The notes beneath the pieces were generated by a model. The model had not been told where the DNA came from. It saw nothing but the letters and a program-made list of their open reading frames with translations, and did not search any database. From RPQJ01 sp046347155 (GTDB taxonomy: Bacteria; Pseudomonadota; Gammaproteobacteria; Steroidobacterales; Steroidobacteraceae), in NCBI GenBank assembly GCA_046347155.1, contig JAXMGT010000001.1, positions 248,001 through 312,000 of the forward strand: a stretch of DNA of 64,000 bases. The letters run 5' to 3'. Position 1 is the first letter of the stretch. Each line of letters opens with the position of its first letter. Made by a program: the position numbers and the translations under genes. Below are positions 32,839 to 41,218 of this stretch, piece after piece.

Positions 32839-34413
32839 ATGCCCGACCACCGCACCTACGACCGCCGCCTGGCCGGCCTCGTGAACCGCCAGGCGACCCG
32901 CAGCCTGCAGGGAGGGCTGAAGGGCGTGGAAAAGGAGTCGCTGCGCGTCACGCCGCGCGGCCGGATCGCGCGCACGCCGCACCCGCGGATGCTCGGCTCG
33001 GCGCTCACGAACGAGCACATCACGACCGACTACTCCGAGGCGCTGATCGAACTCGTGACGCCGCCATTCGCGCAGACCTGGGAACTGGTCCAGTACCTCT
33101 GCGACCTGCACCAGTTCGTCTACCGGCACCTCGGCGAGGAACTGCTGTGGGCGACCAGCATGCCCTGCGCGATCGAGGGCGACGAGAGCATCCCGATCGC
33201 GGACTACGGCAAGTCGAACGTCGGGACGATGAAGACCGTGTACCGGCGCGGGCTCGGTCACCGCTACGGGCGCGTGATGCAGGCGATCTCGGGCGTGCAC
33301 TTCAACTACTCGTTCCCGGAGGAGTTCTGGCCGGTGCTCGCCGACCTGCTCGAGTCGCACGACACGGGACAGGACTTCCGCTCGGAGGCCTATTTCTCGC
33401 TGCTCCGCAACTACCGCCGCCACGGCTGGATCGTGCTGTACCTGTTCGGCAACTCGCCGGCGATCTGCCCGTCGTTCCTGCAGGGCCGCACGGTCGACTG
33501 GCTCGAGCCGCTCGAGCCGGGCAGCCTGTACGCGCCGCACGCGACCTCGCTCCGGATGAGCGACCTCGGCTACAGGAACAAGAGCCAGGCGGGCGTGTCG
33601 GTGTCCGTGAACAGCCTCGAGCACTACGTGCGCGACCTGACGCGCGCGATCAGCACGCCGGAGCCCGAGTACCAGAAGATCGGCGTCAAGGTCGACGGCG
33701 AGTACCGCCAGCTCAACGCCAACGTGCTGCAGATCGAGAACGAGTACTACAGCTACATCCGCCCGAAGCGCGTGACGCTGTCGGGCGAGCGACCGACGAA
33801 GGCACTCGCGCGCGGCGGGGTGCAGTACGTCGAGATGCGCTCGCTCGACGTCAGCGCGTTCGACCCGGTCGGCGTGAACCAGATGAAGCTCCGGTTCCTG
33901 GAGGCGTTCGCGGCCTACTGCGTGCTGGCCCCGAGCCCGGCGATCGAATCGGCCGAGCAGGCGGAGCTCGACGGCAACCACGCGCGGGTCGCGCGCGACG
34001 GGCGGCGGGCCGGTCTCGTGCTGCGCCGGGACGGCCGTGACGTCGCGCTGCGCGACTGGGCCGGGGAGATCGTCGATTCGATGCGCGCGGTCTGCGAACT
34101 GCTCGACGAGGGCGACGCGCAGAAGCACTACACGGCGGCGCTCGACGTGCAGGCGGCCAAGGTGCGGGAGCTGGCACTGACGCCCGCGGCGCGCTCGCTC
34201 GAGGAGATGCGGACGAACGAGGAATCCTTCTTCGAGTTCGCGCTCCGGATGTCGAAGCTGCACAAGTCGTACTTCCTCGACCTGCACGCGCCGAACGAGG
34301 CCCGCCAGGCCGAATTCCGCACCGAAGCCAACGAGTCGCTCGAGTCGCAGGCCCGGATCGAGGCCTCCGACACCATCGGTTTCGACGAATACCTCGCCCG
34401 CTACTTCGCCTGA
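32839..34413 (+). CDS. gshA: Glutamate-cysteine ligase
   Basis: 524 residues from ATG 32839 (MPDHRTYDRRLAGLVNRQAT), close to the 518 of E. coli GshA. Class 1 (gammaproteobacterial) signatures are present: GVEKESLRVTPRGRIARTPHP, TDYSEALIELVTPP, GVHFNYSFPEEFW, QNKSQ-type YRNKSQAGVSVSVNSL and KRVTLSGERPTKALARGGVQYVEMRSLD. It makes gamma-glutamylcysteine, the first step of glutathione synthesis. It converges on the isoaspartyl peptidase gene; hairpins separate the two ends. gshB is not in the window. Confidence 0.95.
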   Translation: MPDHRTYDRRLAGLVNRQATRSLQGGLKGVEKESLRVTPRGRIARTPHPRMLGSALTNEHITTDYSEALIELVTPPFAQTWELVQYLCDLHQFVYRHLGEELLWATSMPCAIEGDESIPIADYGKSNVGTMKTVYRRGLGHRYGRVMQAISGVHFNYSFPEEFWPVLADLLESHDTGQDFRSEAYFSLLRNYRRHGWIVLYLFGNSPAICPSFLQGRTVDWLEPLEPGSLYAPHATSLRMSDLGYRNKSQAGVSVSVNSLEHYVRDLTRAISTPEPEYQKIGVKVDGEYRQLNANVLQIENEYYSYIRPKRVTLSGERPTKALARGGVQYVEMRSLDVSAFDPVGVNQMKLRFLEAFAAYCVLAPSPAIESAEQAELDGNHARVARDGRRAGLVLRRDGRDVALRDWAGEIVDSMRAVCELLDEGDAQKHYTAALDVQAAKVRELALTPAARSLEEMRTNEESFFEFALRMSKLHKSYFLDLHAPNEARQAEFRTEANESLESQARIEASDTIGFDEYLARYFA

Positions 34414-34429
34414 GGCGGTGCGCCCTGGT

Positions 34430-34470
34430 AGGTGTCTGACACCTGGGAAATAAAAAGGGACGGGCTCCCT
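34430..34470 (-). terminator. Hairpin pair between gshA and the isoaspartyl peptidase gene (set C)
   Basis: AGGTGTCTGACACCT (34430-34444) is a perfect 7-bp inverted repeat around one base. AGGGA (34456-34460) pairs with TCCCT (34466-34470) around a 5-base loop. Read on the minus strand, the second hairpin directly follows the peptidase TGA and runs into TTTTTATTT, a plausible intrinsic terminator. The first hairpin belongs to the dispersed REP-like class. Confidence 0.6.
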
Positions 34471-35385
34471 TCAGCCCAGGATGCCCGTCTCGAATCGGCC
34501 GCCCGAGTCCATCGCGCCGCGGAGCATCCCGGGCGAATTGAACGGCATCGCGATCGTGCCGTCGCGACCGACGGCGATCACGCCGCCAGACCCGCCGAGG
34601 CGCACGAGCTGGCCGTGCACGACCTCGTCGGCCGCCGCCTGCACGCCGAGCCCCCGGTACCGCACCAGCGAGGCGATCTCGTGCGCGACGGCCGCGCGGA
34701 TGAAGTATTCGCCGTGGCCGGTCGCCGAGACCGCACAGCAGTCGTCGGCCGCATAGGTGCCCGCGCCGATGACCGGTGTGTCGCCGACGCGTCCGGGCCG
34801 CTTGCCGGTCATGCCGCCGGTCGAGGTCGCGGCCGCCAGGTGGCCGTGCGCGTCGAGCGCGACGGCGCCCACGGTGCCGAGCGCGGCCTCGTCGCCGAGC
34901 CTTGCCAGTCCCTGCCGGTGCCGCTCGAGTTCGGTCCGCCGATGGTCGGTCGTGTACCAGTCGTTCGGCACGCACTCGAGACCCTGCCCCACCGCGAACT
35001 CGTCGGCCCCCGGGCCGGCCAGCATCACGTGGGACGAATGCTCCATCACGCGGCGGGCGAGGAGCACCGGGTTGCGCACCCGGCGCACGCCCGCGACGGC
35101 GCCGGCCCTCAGGTCGCGTCCGTCCATGATCGCGGCGTCGAGTTCGTGCCCTCCGTCGGCGCCGAGCACCGAGCCGCGGCCGGCATTGAACAGCGGGTCC
35201 TCCTCGAGCGCCACGACGGCCGCGGTCACGGCATCGAGGCTCGACCCGCCGCCCTCGAGCACCGCGTAACCGGCACGCAGCGCGGCGCCGAGGCCGGCCC
35301 GAAACGCTGCATCAACCTGGGGCGTGAGCTCGGGCGCAGGGATCACGCCTGCACCACCATGGACCGCGATCGCGAGCATCGGCAC
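34471..35385 (-). CDS. iaaA: Isoaspartyl peptidase / plant-type L-asparaginase (Ntn hydrolase)
   Basis: 304 residues. The precursor autocleaves before Thr171 in LGTVGAVALD, the N-terminal nucleophile of the beta subunit. Other signatures are IAVHGGAGVIP at the start, LFNAGRGSVLGADGGHELDAAIMDG, ATSTGGMTGKRPGRVGDTPVIGAGTYA (substrate-binding Arg/Asp loop) and SATGHGEYFIRAAVA. It degrades isoaspartyl dipeptides from damaged protein and hydrolyses asparagine weakly. The start MPMLAIAVHGGAG is standard. It converges on gshA. Confidence 0.92.
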   Translation of the reverse strand: MPMLAIAVHGGAGVIPAPELTPQVDAAFRAGLGAALRAGYAVLEGGGSSLDAVTAAVVALEEDPLFNAGRGSVLGADGGHELDAAIMDGRDLRAGAVAGVRRVRNPVLLARRVMEHSSHVMLAGPGADEFAVGQGLECVPNDWYTTDHRRTELERHRQGLARLGDEAALGTVGAVALDAHGHLAAATSTGGMTGKRPGRVGDTPVIGAGTYAADDCCAVSATGHGEYFIRAAVAHEIASLVRYRGLGVQAAADEVVHGQLVRLGGSGGVIAVGRDGTIAMPFNSPGMLRGAMDSGGRFETGILG

Positions 35386-35477
35386 CTGCTCCCCGGGGCC
35401 CGGCCTGGAATCGGCGGACCACTGCGCGAATTCAGCATATCATCGGCCCGTCCACGCGAGTCCCGCCCGAGTCGACC

Positions 35478-38400
35478 ATGCGCCAGCCCGGAAGAATCAA
35501 GACGCTGCTCGTTGCCAACCGCGGCGAGATCTCCATCCGCGTGATGCGCGCGGCGACGGAGCTCGGCATCCGCACGGTCTCGATCTACTCGCAGGAGGAC
35601 CGCTTCTCGCTGCACCGGATGAAGGCGGACGAGAGCTACCTGGTCGGCGAGGGCAAGGGCCCGGTCGAGGCCTACCTGGACGTCGCCGACATCATCCGGA
35701 TCGCGCGCGAGGCGGGCGCCGACGCGATCCACCCGGGCTACGGCTTCCTCTCGGAGAACCCCGGGTTCGCCGAGGCCTGCGCCGCGGCGGGCATCCTCTT
35801 CGTCGGCCCGACGCCCGCGATCATGCGCAGCCTGGGCAACAAGGTGACGGCCCGCGCGCTCGCGGTGTCGGCCGGCGTCCCCGTGATGCCGGCGACGCCC
35901 CCGTTGCCGCACGACCCCGCCGAGTGCGCGCGACTCGCGGCCGGCATCGGCTACCCGGTGATGCTGAAGGCGAGCTGGGGCGGCGGCGGCCGCGGGATGC
36001 GCGCCGTCGAGACCGAGGCGCAGCTCGCCGAGATGATCGCCGCGGCACGCCGAGAGGCCGGCGCCGCATTCGGCAACGACGAGGTCTATCTCGAAAAGCT
36101 CGTGCGCCGGGCGCGCCACGTCGAGGTGCAGATCCTCGGCGACACGCACGGCAACCTCGTGCACCTGTACGAGCGCGATTGCACCGTCCAGCGCCGCAAC
36201 CAGAAGGTCGTCGAGCGCGCGCCCGCGGTGTTCCTCGATGACGGGCAGCGCGCCGCGCTCTGCGAACTCGGGCTCAGGATCGGCCGCGCGGTCGGCTACG
36301 TGAACGCCGGCACCGTCGAATTCCTGCAGGACGCCGACACCGGCGAGTTCTACTTCATCGAGGTGAACCCCCGGATCCAGGTCGAGCACACGGTCACCGA
36401 GGTCGTGACCGGCATCGACCTCGTGAAGGCGCAGATCCTGATCGCCGAAGGCGCGCGGATCGGCGAGCCGGGCAGCGGCGTGCCGGCGCAGCCTGGCATC
36501 CGGATGAACGGCCACGCGATGCAGTGCCGGATCACGACCGAGGACCCGGAGAACGCGTTCATCCCGGACTACGGCCGGATCACGGCCTACCGCAGCCCGG
36601 CCGGCTTCGGCGTGAGGCTCGACGCGGGCACTGCCTACACCGGCGCGTTCATCACGCGTTCCTACGACTCGCTGCTCGTGAAGGTCACGGCCTGGGCGCC
36701 GACGCCCGACGAGACGATCGCCCGGATGCACCGGGCGCTGTGGGAGTTCCGGGTGCGCGGCGTCGTGACGAACCTGCGCTTCCTCGACCAGCTGATCAGC
36801 CATCCGCGCTTCGAGCGTGCGGATTACACGACCAGGTTCATCGACGAGGCGCCCGAGCTGTTCCGCTTCCCGCGCAAGCGCGACCGCGCGACGCGGATCC
36901 TGCGCTACGTCGGCGACGTCATCGTGAACGGCAGCCCGGAGGTCGCGGGCCGTGCGCGGCCCACGCGCACGATCGAGCCTCGGCCGCCGCGCGTCGACCT
37001 CGCGACGCCACCGCCGCCGGGGACGAAGCAGCGGCTCGACGAGCTCGGGCCGCGGGCGTTCTCGCAGTGGATGCGCGACCAGCCGCAGCTGCTCGTGACC
37101 GACACGACGTTCCGCGACGCGCACCAGTCGCTGCTCGCGACGCGATTCCGCACCCGCGACCTGGCCGCCGTCGCGCCCGCGTACGCGCGGCTTGCGCCAG
37201 GGCTCTTCTCGGTCGAGTGCTGGGGTGGCGCGACGTTCGACGTGGCGATGCGCTTCCTGAAGGAGTGCCCTTGGGAGCGGCTCGCGGCGTTCCGCGAGGC
37301 GATGCCGAACCTGCTGCTGCAGATGCTGCTGCGCTCGGCGAACGCGGTCGGCTACACGAACTACCCGGACAACGTGGTCCGGTACTTCGTCGCGCAGGCG
37401 GCGAAGAACGGCGTCGACCTGTTCCGGGTGTTCGATTCGCTGAACTGGGTCGAGAACATGCGGGTCGCGATGGACGCCGTGCTCGAGACCGACCGGCTGC
37501 TCGAGGCGGCGATCTGCTACACGGGCAACCTGACGGACCCCCGCCGCACGAAGTACGACCTCAAGTACTACGTCGGGATGGCGAAGGAACTCGAGCGGGC
37601 CGGCGCGCACGTGCTCGGCATCAAGGACATGGCGGGGCTCTGCCAGCCGCGCGCGGCGTACACGCTCGTCAAGGCGCTCAAGGAGGAGGTCGGCATCCCG
37701 GTCCACTTCCACACGCACGACACGAGCGGGATCGCCGCCGCGAGCGTGCTGATGGCCGTCGAGGCGGGCGTCGACGCGGTCGACGGCGCGCTCGACGCGA
37801 TGAGCGGCCTCACGTCGCAGCCGAACCTCGGGTCGATCGTCGAGGCGCTGCGCCACGGGCCGCGTGACACGGGACTCGACCCGGACGCGCTGCGCACGCT
37901 CTCGAACTACTGGGAGCAGGTCCGGCACGGCTACGCGGCGTTCGAGAGCGACATGCGCGCGGGCGCCTCCGAGGTGTACGTGCACGGGATGCCCGGCGGC
38001 CAGTACACGAACCTGCGCGAGCAGGCGCGCTCGCTCGGCATCGACGACACGCGCTGGCACGAGGTCGCACGCGCGTACGCCGAGGTCAACGAGATGTTCG
38101 GCGACGTCGTCAAGGTGACGCCGTCGTCGAAGGTCGTCGGCGACATGGCGATCCTGATGGTGACCAGCGGCCTCACGCGCGAAGACGTGCTCGACCCGGA
38201 CGTCGAGGTGGCGTTCCCGGAGTCCGTGGTGTCGCTCTTCCGGGGCGACATCGGGCAGCCGGTGGGCGGGTTCCCCGAGGCGCTGCAGAGGAAGGTGCTC
38301 GCGGGTGCGCAGCCGCTCACGGTTCGGCCGGGCTCGGTGCTGCCGCCAGTGGACCTCGACGCGAAGCGCGCCGAACTGCAGGCGAAGATGCCGCGGCCGA

Positions 38401-38939
38401 TCAGCGACGCGGAGTTCGCCTCGTGGCTCATGTACCCGAAGGTCTACACGGACTACATGGCGGACCGGCTGCAGTACGGCGACGTGAGCGTGCTGCCGAC
38501 GCGCGCGTTCTTCTACGGGCTCGAGCCGGGCGAGGAGATCTCGGTCGACCTCGAACGCGGCAAGCACCTGATCATCCGGCACGTCGCGACCAGCGAGGTG
38601 CACGACGACGGGACCCGCACGGTGTTCTTCGAGCTGAACGGCCAGCCGCGCTCGGTCAAGGTGCCGGACCGGAGCAAGGTCGCGAAGCGACCGCCGCGGC
38701 GCAAGGCCGAGGTGGACCACCCGGACCAGGTCGGTGCGCCGATGCCGGGCACGGTCGCGACGGTGCACGCGATCGTCGGCCACCACGTGAAGCGCGGCGA
38801 CGTGCTCGTGACGCTCGAGGCGATGAAGATGGAGACGAGCGTGCGCGCCGAGCGCGACGGCACGATCGTCGAGGTGGTGGCGCGGCCCGGCGAGGCCGTG
38901 GACGCGAAGGACCTGCTGGTGGTGCTCGCCGGCGCATGA
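35478..38939 (+). CDS. pyc: Pyruvate carboxylase (single-chain, biotin-dependent)
   Basis: 1153 residues with all domains in one chain. Biotin carboxylase, about 1-460, shows VANRGEISIRVMRAA, KASWGGGGRGMR and FIEVNPRIQVEHTVTEVVTGID. The carboxyltransferase, about 530-810, shows DTTFRDAHQSLLATRFR, WGGATFDVAMRFLKECPWERL, HFHTHDTSG with the metal-binding His pair, and KDMAGLCQPRAAYTLV. Then come the PYC tetramerisation/allosteric region and the biotinyl domain with EAMKMET, biotin on Lys1117. It makes oxaloacetate from pyruvate for anaplerosis or gluconeogenesis. The length matches the alpha4 type. The acetyltransferase gene overlaps its stop by four bases. Confidence 0.95.
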   Translation: MRQPGRIKTLLVANRGEISIRVMRAATELGIRTVSIYSQEDRFSLHRMKADESYLVGEGKGPVEAYLDVADIIRIAREAGADAIHPGYGFLSENPGFAEACAAAGILFVGPTPAIMRSLGNKVTARALAVSAGVPVMPATPPLPHDPAECARLAAGIGYPVMLKASWGGGGRGMRAVETEAQLAEMIAAARREAGAAFGNDEVYLEKLVRRARHVEVQILGDTHGNLVHLYERDCTVQRRNQKVVERAPAVFLDDGQRAALCELGLRIGRAVGYVNAGTVEFLQDADTGEFYFIEVNPRIQVEHTVTEVVTGIDLVKAQILIAEGARIGEPGSGVPAQPGIRMNGHAMQCRITTEDPENAFIPDYGRITAYRSPAGFGVRLDAGTAYTGAFITRSYDSLLVKVTAWAPTPDETIARMHRALWEFRVRGVVTNLRFLDQLISHPRFERADYTTRFIDEAPELFRFPRKRDRATRILRYVGDVIVNGSPEVAGRARPTRTIEPRPPRVDLATPPPPGTKQRLDELGPRAFSQWMRDQPQLLVTDTTFRDAHQSLLATRFRTRDLAAVAPAYARLAPGLFSVECWGGATFDVAMRFLKECPWERLAAFREAMPNLLLQMLLRSANAVGYTNYPDNVVRYFVAQAAKNGVDLFRVFDSLNWVENMRVAMDAVLETDRLLEAAICYTGNLTDPRRTKYDLKYYVGMAKELERAGAHVLGIKDMAGLCQPRAAYTLVKALKEEVGIPVHFHTHDTSGIAAASVLMAVEAGVDAVDGALDAMSGLTSQPNLGSIVEALRHGPRDTGLDPDALRTLSNYWEQVRHGYAAFESDMRAGASEVYVHGMPGGQYTNLREQARSLGIDDTRWHEVARAYAEVNEMFGDVVKVTPSSKVVGDMAILMVTSGLTREDVLDPDVEVAFPESVVSLFRGDIGQPVGGFPEALQRKVLAGAQPLTVRPGSVLPPVDLDAKRAELQAKMPRPISDAEFASWLMYPKVYTDYMADRLQYGDVSVLPTRAFFYGLEPGEEISVDLERGKHLIIRHVATSEVHDDGTRTVFFELNGQPRSVKVPDRSKVAKRPPRRKAEVDHPDQVGAPMPGTVATVHAIVGHHVKRGDVLVTLEAMKMETSVRAERDGTIVEVVARPGEAVDAKDLLVVLAGA

Positions 38940-39403
38940 CCTCGGCGTACGCGATCCGTGCGGCCGACTTCGGCGACGCGCGCGTCCGCGGGCTGGTGCG
39001 CCTGCACCTCGAGGGCATGCACGCGAGTTCACCGCCCGGCTCGGTCTACGCGCTCGACCTCACGGGGCTCACGGCGCCCGGCGTGACGGTGTGGACCGCA
39101 TGGTCGGGCGAGTCGGTCGCCGGGATGGCGGGGCTCAAGGACCTCGGCGCGGGCCACGGCGAGGTCAAGTCGATGCGCACGCACCCGGATTTCCTGAGGC
39201 GCGGGGTCGCGGCTGCGCTGCTCGAGCACCTGATCTCGCAGGCCCGCGCGCGCGGCATGCGCCGGCTCTCGCTCGAGACCGGCAGCGGCGCGCCGTTCGC
39301 CGCCGCGCTCGCGCTCTACGAGCGCCGCGGCTTCCGCTACGGCGAGCCGTTCGGCGACTACGTGCCGACCGAGTTCAACCAGTTCCTGCACCTCGACCTG
39401 TAG
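38936..39403 (+). CDS. GNAT-family acetyltransferase
   Basis: 155 residues, ATG overlapping the pyc stop (ATGA). The core GNAT features are MAGLKDLGAGHGEVKSMRTHPDFLRRGVAAALLEHLISQARARGM (motif A with RRGVA) and LETGSGAPFAAALALYERRGFRYGEPFGDY. The family subgroup is often annotated as phosphinothricin or PhnO-like acetyltransferase, but the substrate cannot be deduced. Translational coupling to pyc may be just operon packing. Confidence 0.85.
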   Translation: MTSAYAIRAADFGDARVRGLVRLHLEGMHASSPPGSVYALDLTGLTAPGVTVWTAWSGESVAGMAGLKDLGAGHGEVKSMRTHPDFLRRGVAAALLEHLISQARARGMRRLSLETGSGAPFAAALALYERRGFRYGEPFGDYVPTEFNQFLHLDL

Positions 39404-39415
39404 CCCGGGCCGCGC

Positions 39416-39853
39416 TCAGCCGGCCGCCGCGCCGATCCACTGGACGAGTTGCCCCGCACCCATCGCGCCCGACTGGCGCGCGACCTCGCGGCCGCCCTTG
39501 AACACGATCAGCGTCGGGATGCTGCGGATCCCGTAGCGCGTGGCCGTGTCCGGCGATTCGTCGGTGTTCAGCTTCGCGAAGCGCACGCGGGGCTCGAGCC
39601 GGCCGGCCGCCTCCTCGAAGGCCGGGGCCATCATCCGGCAGGGCCCGCACCACGGGGCCCAGAAGTCCACGACGACCGGCAGGTCGGTCTCGGCGACGTG
39701 CCGCGCGAAACTGCCGTCGTCCAGCTCGACCGGGTGGCCATCGAACAGCGGCTCGTGGCAGTGCGGGCAGCGCGGCCCGTCCGCCAGCCGGTCCGGGGGC
39801 ACGCCGACCAGGCCGGCGCAGCGCGGGCAGGCGACACGGGTACGGTCGTTCAT
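39416..39853 (-). CDS. trxC: Thioredoxin 2
   Basis: 145 residues from ATG 39853 (MNDRTRVACPRCAGLVGVP). The N-terminal zinc ribbon, CPRC and CPHC, is what separates TrxC from TrxA. The thioredoxin fold follows with the redox centre VVDFWAPWCGPCRMMAPAFEE and the cis-Pro loop YGIRSIPTLIVFKGG. Cytoplasmic disulphide reductant, in many species induced by oxidative stress (OxyR); no OxyR site could be identified by eye. Converges on the pyc-GNAT pair with a 12-base gap. Confidence 0.95.
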   Translation of the reverse strand: MNDRTRVACPRCAGLVGVPPDRLADGPRCPHCHEPLFDGHPVELDDGSFARHVAETDLPVVVDFWAPWCGPCRMMAPAFEEAAGRLEPRVRFAKLNTDESPDTATRYGIRSIPTLIVFKGGREVARQSGAMGAGQLVQWIGAAAG

Positions 39854-39934
39854 CGGGGACTCCTGCGGGTGGGTTCCCCACGATGGGGACGGCCGCGCGC
39901 CGGGCAAGGGTCCCCCGGCCCTCGCCGACAGCGC

Positions 39935-40867
39935 TCAGGAAATCGTCTTGCTCACCGCGTTGCTCGGTACGCTCTCGACGCTCGTGGTCGTGTAGGCCGC
40001 GACCGTGAAGTACCAGGTGCCCGAGCCGAGACCCTCGATGACGACCGAGGTGATCGCGCCGCCCGGGATCGCGAGCACGTTCGTGAGCCCCGTCGGCGAA
40101 TTGCCGTAACGCACGCGGTAGCCGGCCAGGTTCGTGAGCGGCGTGCCGTCGACGTTCTGCGTCGGTGCGACCCAGCTGAGCGTCGCGTTGCCGCTGGTCG
40201 GCGCCATCACGGTGATCGCGAACGCGGGCAGCGTCGCCGAGGCCGCGCCGTCCGACACCGAGATCACGATGTTCGCGTACTGGCCGACGTCCGCCTGGCC
40301 CGGGGTGCCCGACAGCACGCCGGTCACGGTGTCGAAGCCGGACCACGACGGGCGGTTCGCAATGCCGTAGCGCAGCGTCTGGCCGTCGGGATCGCTGCCG
40401 GTGGCCTGGAACGCATACGGCTGGCCGGCGGTCGCGGCGGTCGGGGGCGAGCCCGACAGCGTCGGCGGGTGGTTCACCGGGGCCGGTGGGGCCGTGACCG
40501 TGATGCAGAACGCCGGCAGCGAGCGCGTGTACTGTCCATCGCTCACCGAAATCACGATGTTCGGGTAGCTGCCGACCGCGGTGGCCGACGGCGTCCCGGT
40601 GAGCGCGCCGGTCCTCGTGCTGAACGCCGCCCACGCGGGCTTCCCCGCGATCCTGAACGTGAGTGTCGCCTGCTCGGCGTCCTTCGCGGTGGGCTGGAAC
40701 GCGTAGGCCTGGGTCGCCTGCACGGTCAGCGCCGGCGTGCCGGAGATCGTCGGTGCGGTGTTGCGCAACCTGAGCCGGCTGGCGTCGGCGGGGAGGGCGG
40801 TCGCGAGTCCTGCGACGGCGACCAGCGTCGTGAGCACGGATGCAGCGGGTCTGCGCTTGAAGAACAT
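39935..40867 (-). CDS. Secreted protein with two putative Ig (He_PIG-like) domains and one FN3-like domain
   Basis: 310 residues from ATG 40867 (MFFKRRPAASVLTTLVAVAGLATALPADA, a signal peptide). Two cadherin/Ig-like units of about 90 residues are near-duplicates: NTAPTISGTPALTVQATQAYAF to SLPAFCITVTAP, and NHPPTLSGSPPTAATAGQPYAF to TLPAFAITVMAP. Both contain the hallmark (S/G)xPxxxxVGxYxNIVISVSDG. A fibronectin type III-like unit ends the protein (ATLSWVAPTQNVDGTPL ... SNAVSKTIS). A surface or matrix adhesin-type role is likely, and the c-di-GMP-I riboswitch in its leader supports a link to biofilm or lifestyle switching. The ribosome-binding site is GAGAGGA. Confidence 0.8.
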   Translation of the reverse strand: MFFKRRPAASVLTTLVAVAGLATALPADASRLRLRNTAPTISGTPALTVQATQAYAFQPTAKDAEQATLTFRIAGKPAWAAFSTRTGALTGTPSATAVGSYPNIVISVSDGQYTRSLPAFCITVTAPPAPVNHPPTLSGSPPTAATAGQPYAFQATGSDPDGQTLRYGIANRPSWSGFDTVTGVLSGTPGQADVGQYANIVISVSDGAASATLPAFAITVMAPTSGNATLSWVAPTQNVDGTPLTNLAGYRVRYGNSPTGLTNVLAIPGGAITSVVIEGLGSGTWYFTVAAYTTTSVESVPSNAVSKTIS

Positions 40868-41218
40868 GACGAGGTCCTCTCTCGGTAACCCCGCTATCCC
40901 TCGGCGGCGCCGGTGGACCGGAGGCTTTGCGTCCCCGCCTCGCGGCGGGTTTGCCGTTGTTGATCGATGCGGGGAAAGTGTTCTCCCCGGAAGGGCTCCT
41001 GCACACCACTGGAGCGGAATTGGCTCACGCTTCCGCCCGCGCAATCGAAACCGTTCCGGATGGATGCTCCGGCGGGCGTCGATCCGCCTCTCCCGCGCCG
41101 AAATCGTCGCGCGCGGGGCATGCAGGGCAGGACCGCCGGGCAGGCCCTTGCCTATCGCCCGGGTCGCCTCCATCTAGTGCGGCATCACCGGCCCGCAGAG
41201 GCACGCCGGAGCACGGCC
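40868..41218. other. Divergent intergenic region between the Ig/FN3 gene and cbpA (351 bp)
   Basis: The proximal 95 bases on the minus strand are the c-di-GMP riboswitch and ribosome-binding site of the Ig/FN3 gene. The remaining roughly 250 bases hold no supported gene and must contain both divergent promoters; a short hairpin CGGGGAAAGTGTTCTCCCCG lies at about 40970-40989. Confidence 0.6.
40880..40962 (-). ncRNA. Cyclic di-GMP-I (GEMM) riboswitch
   Basis: Read on the minus strand, the sequence contains the conserved parts of the GEMM-I fold in order: GGCAAACC (about 40955-40948), a short variable P2 helix, GGGACGCAAAGCCTCCGG (about 40935-40918), a variable stem, then GGGATAGCGGGGTTACCGA (about 40900-40882). 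The tetraloop/receptor and c-di-GMP-binding nucleotides of the class are recognisable. It ends some 13 bases before the ATG of the Ig/FN3 gene, overlapping the region of the ribosome-binding site, so translational control is likely. Confidence 0.9.

Noticed and set aside
35343..39032. Very long minus-strand open frame (over 1200 codons) opposite pyruvate carboxylase
   Set aside because: It is fully antisense to the intact pyc gene, has Arg/Val/His/Asp-heavy composition with no domain, and is a GC-skew shadow.
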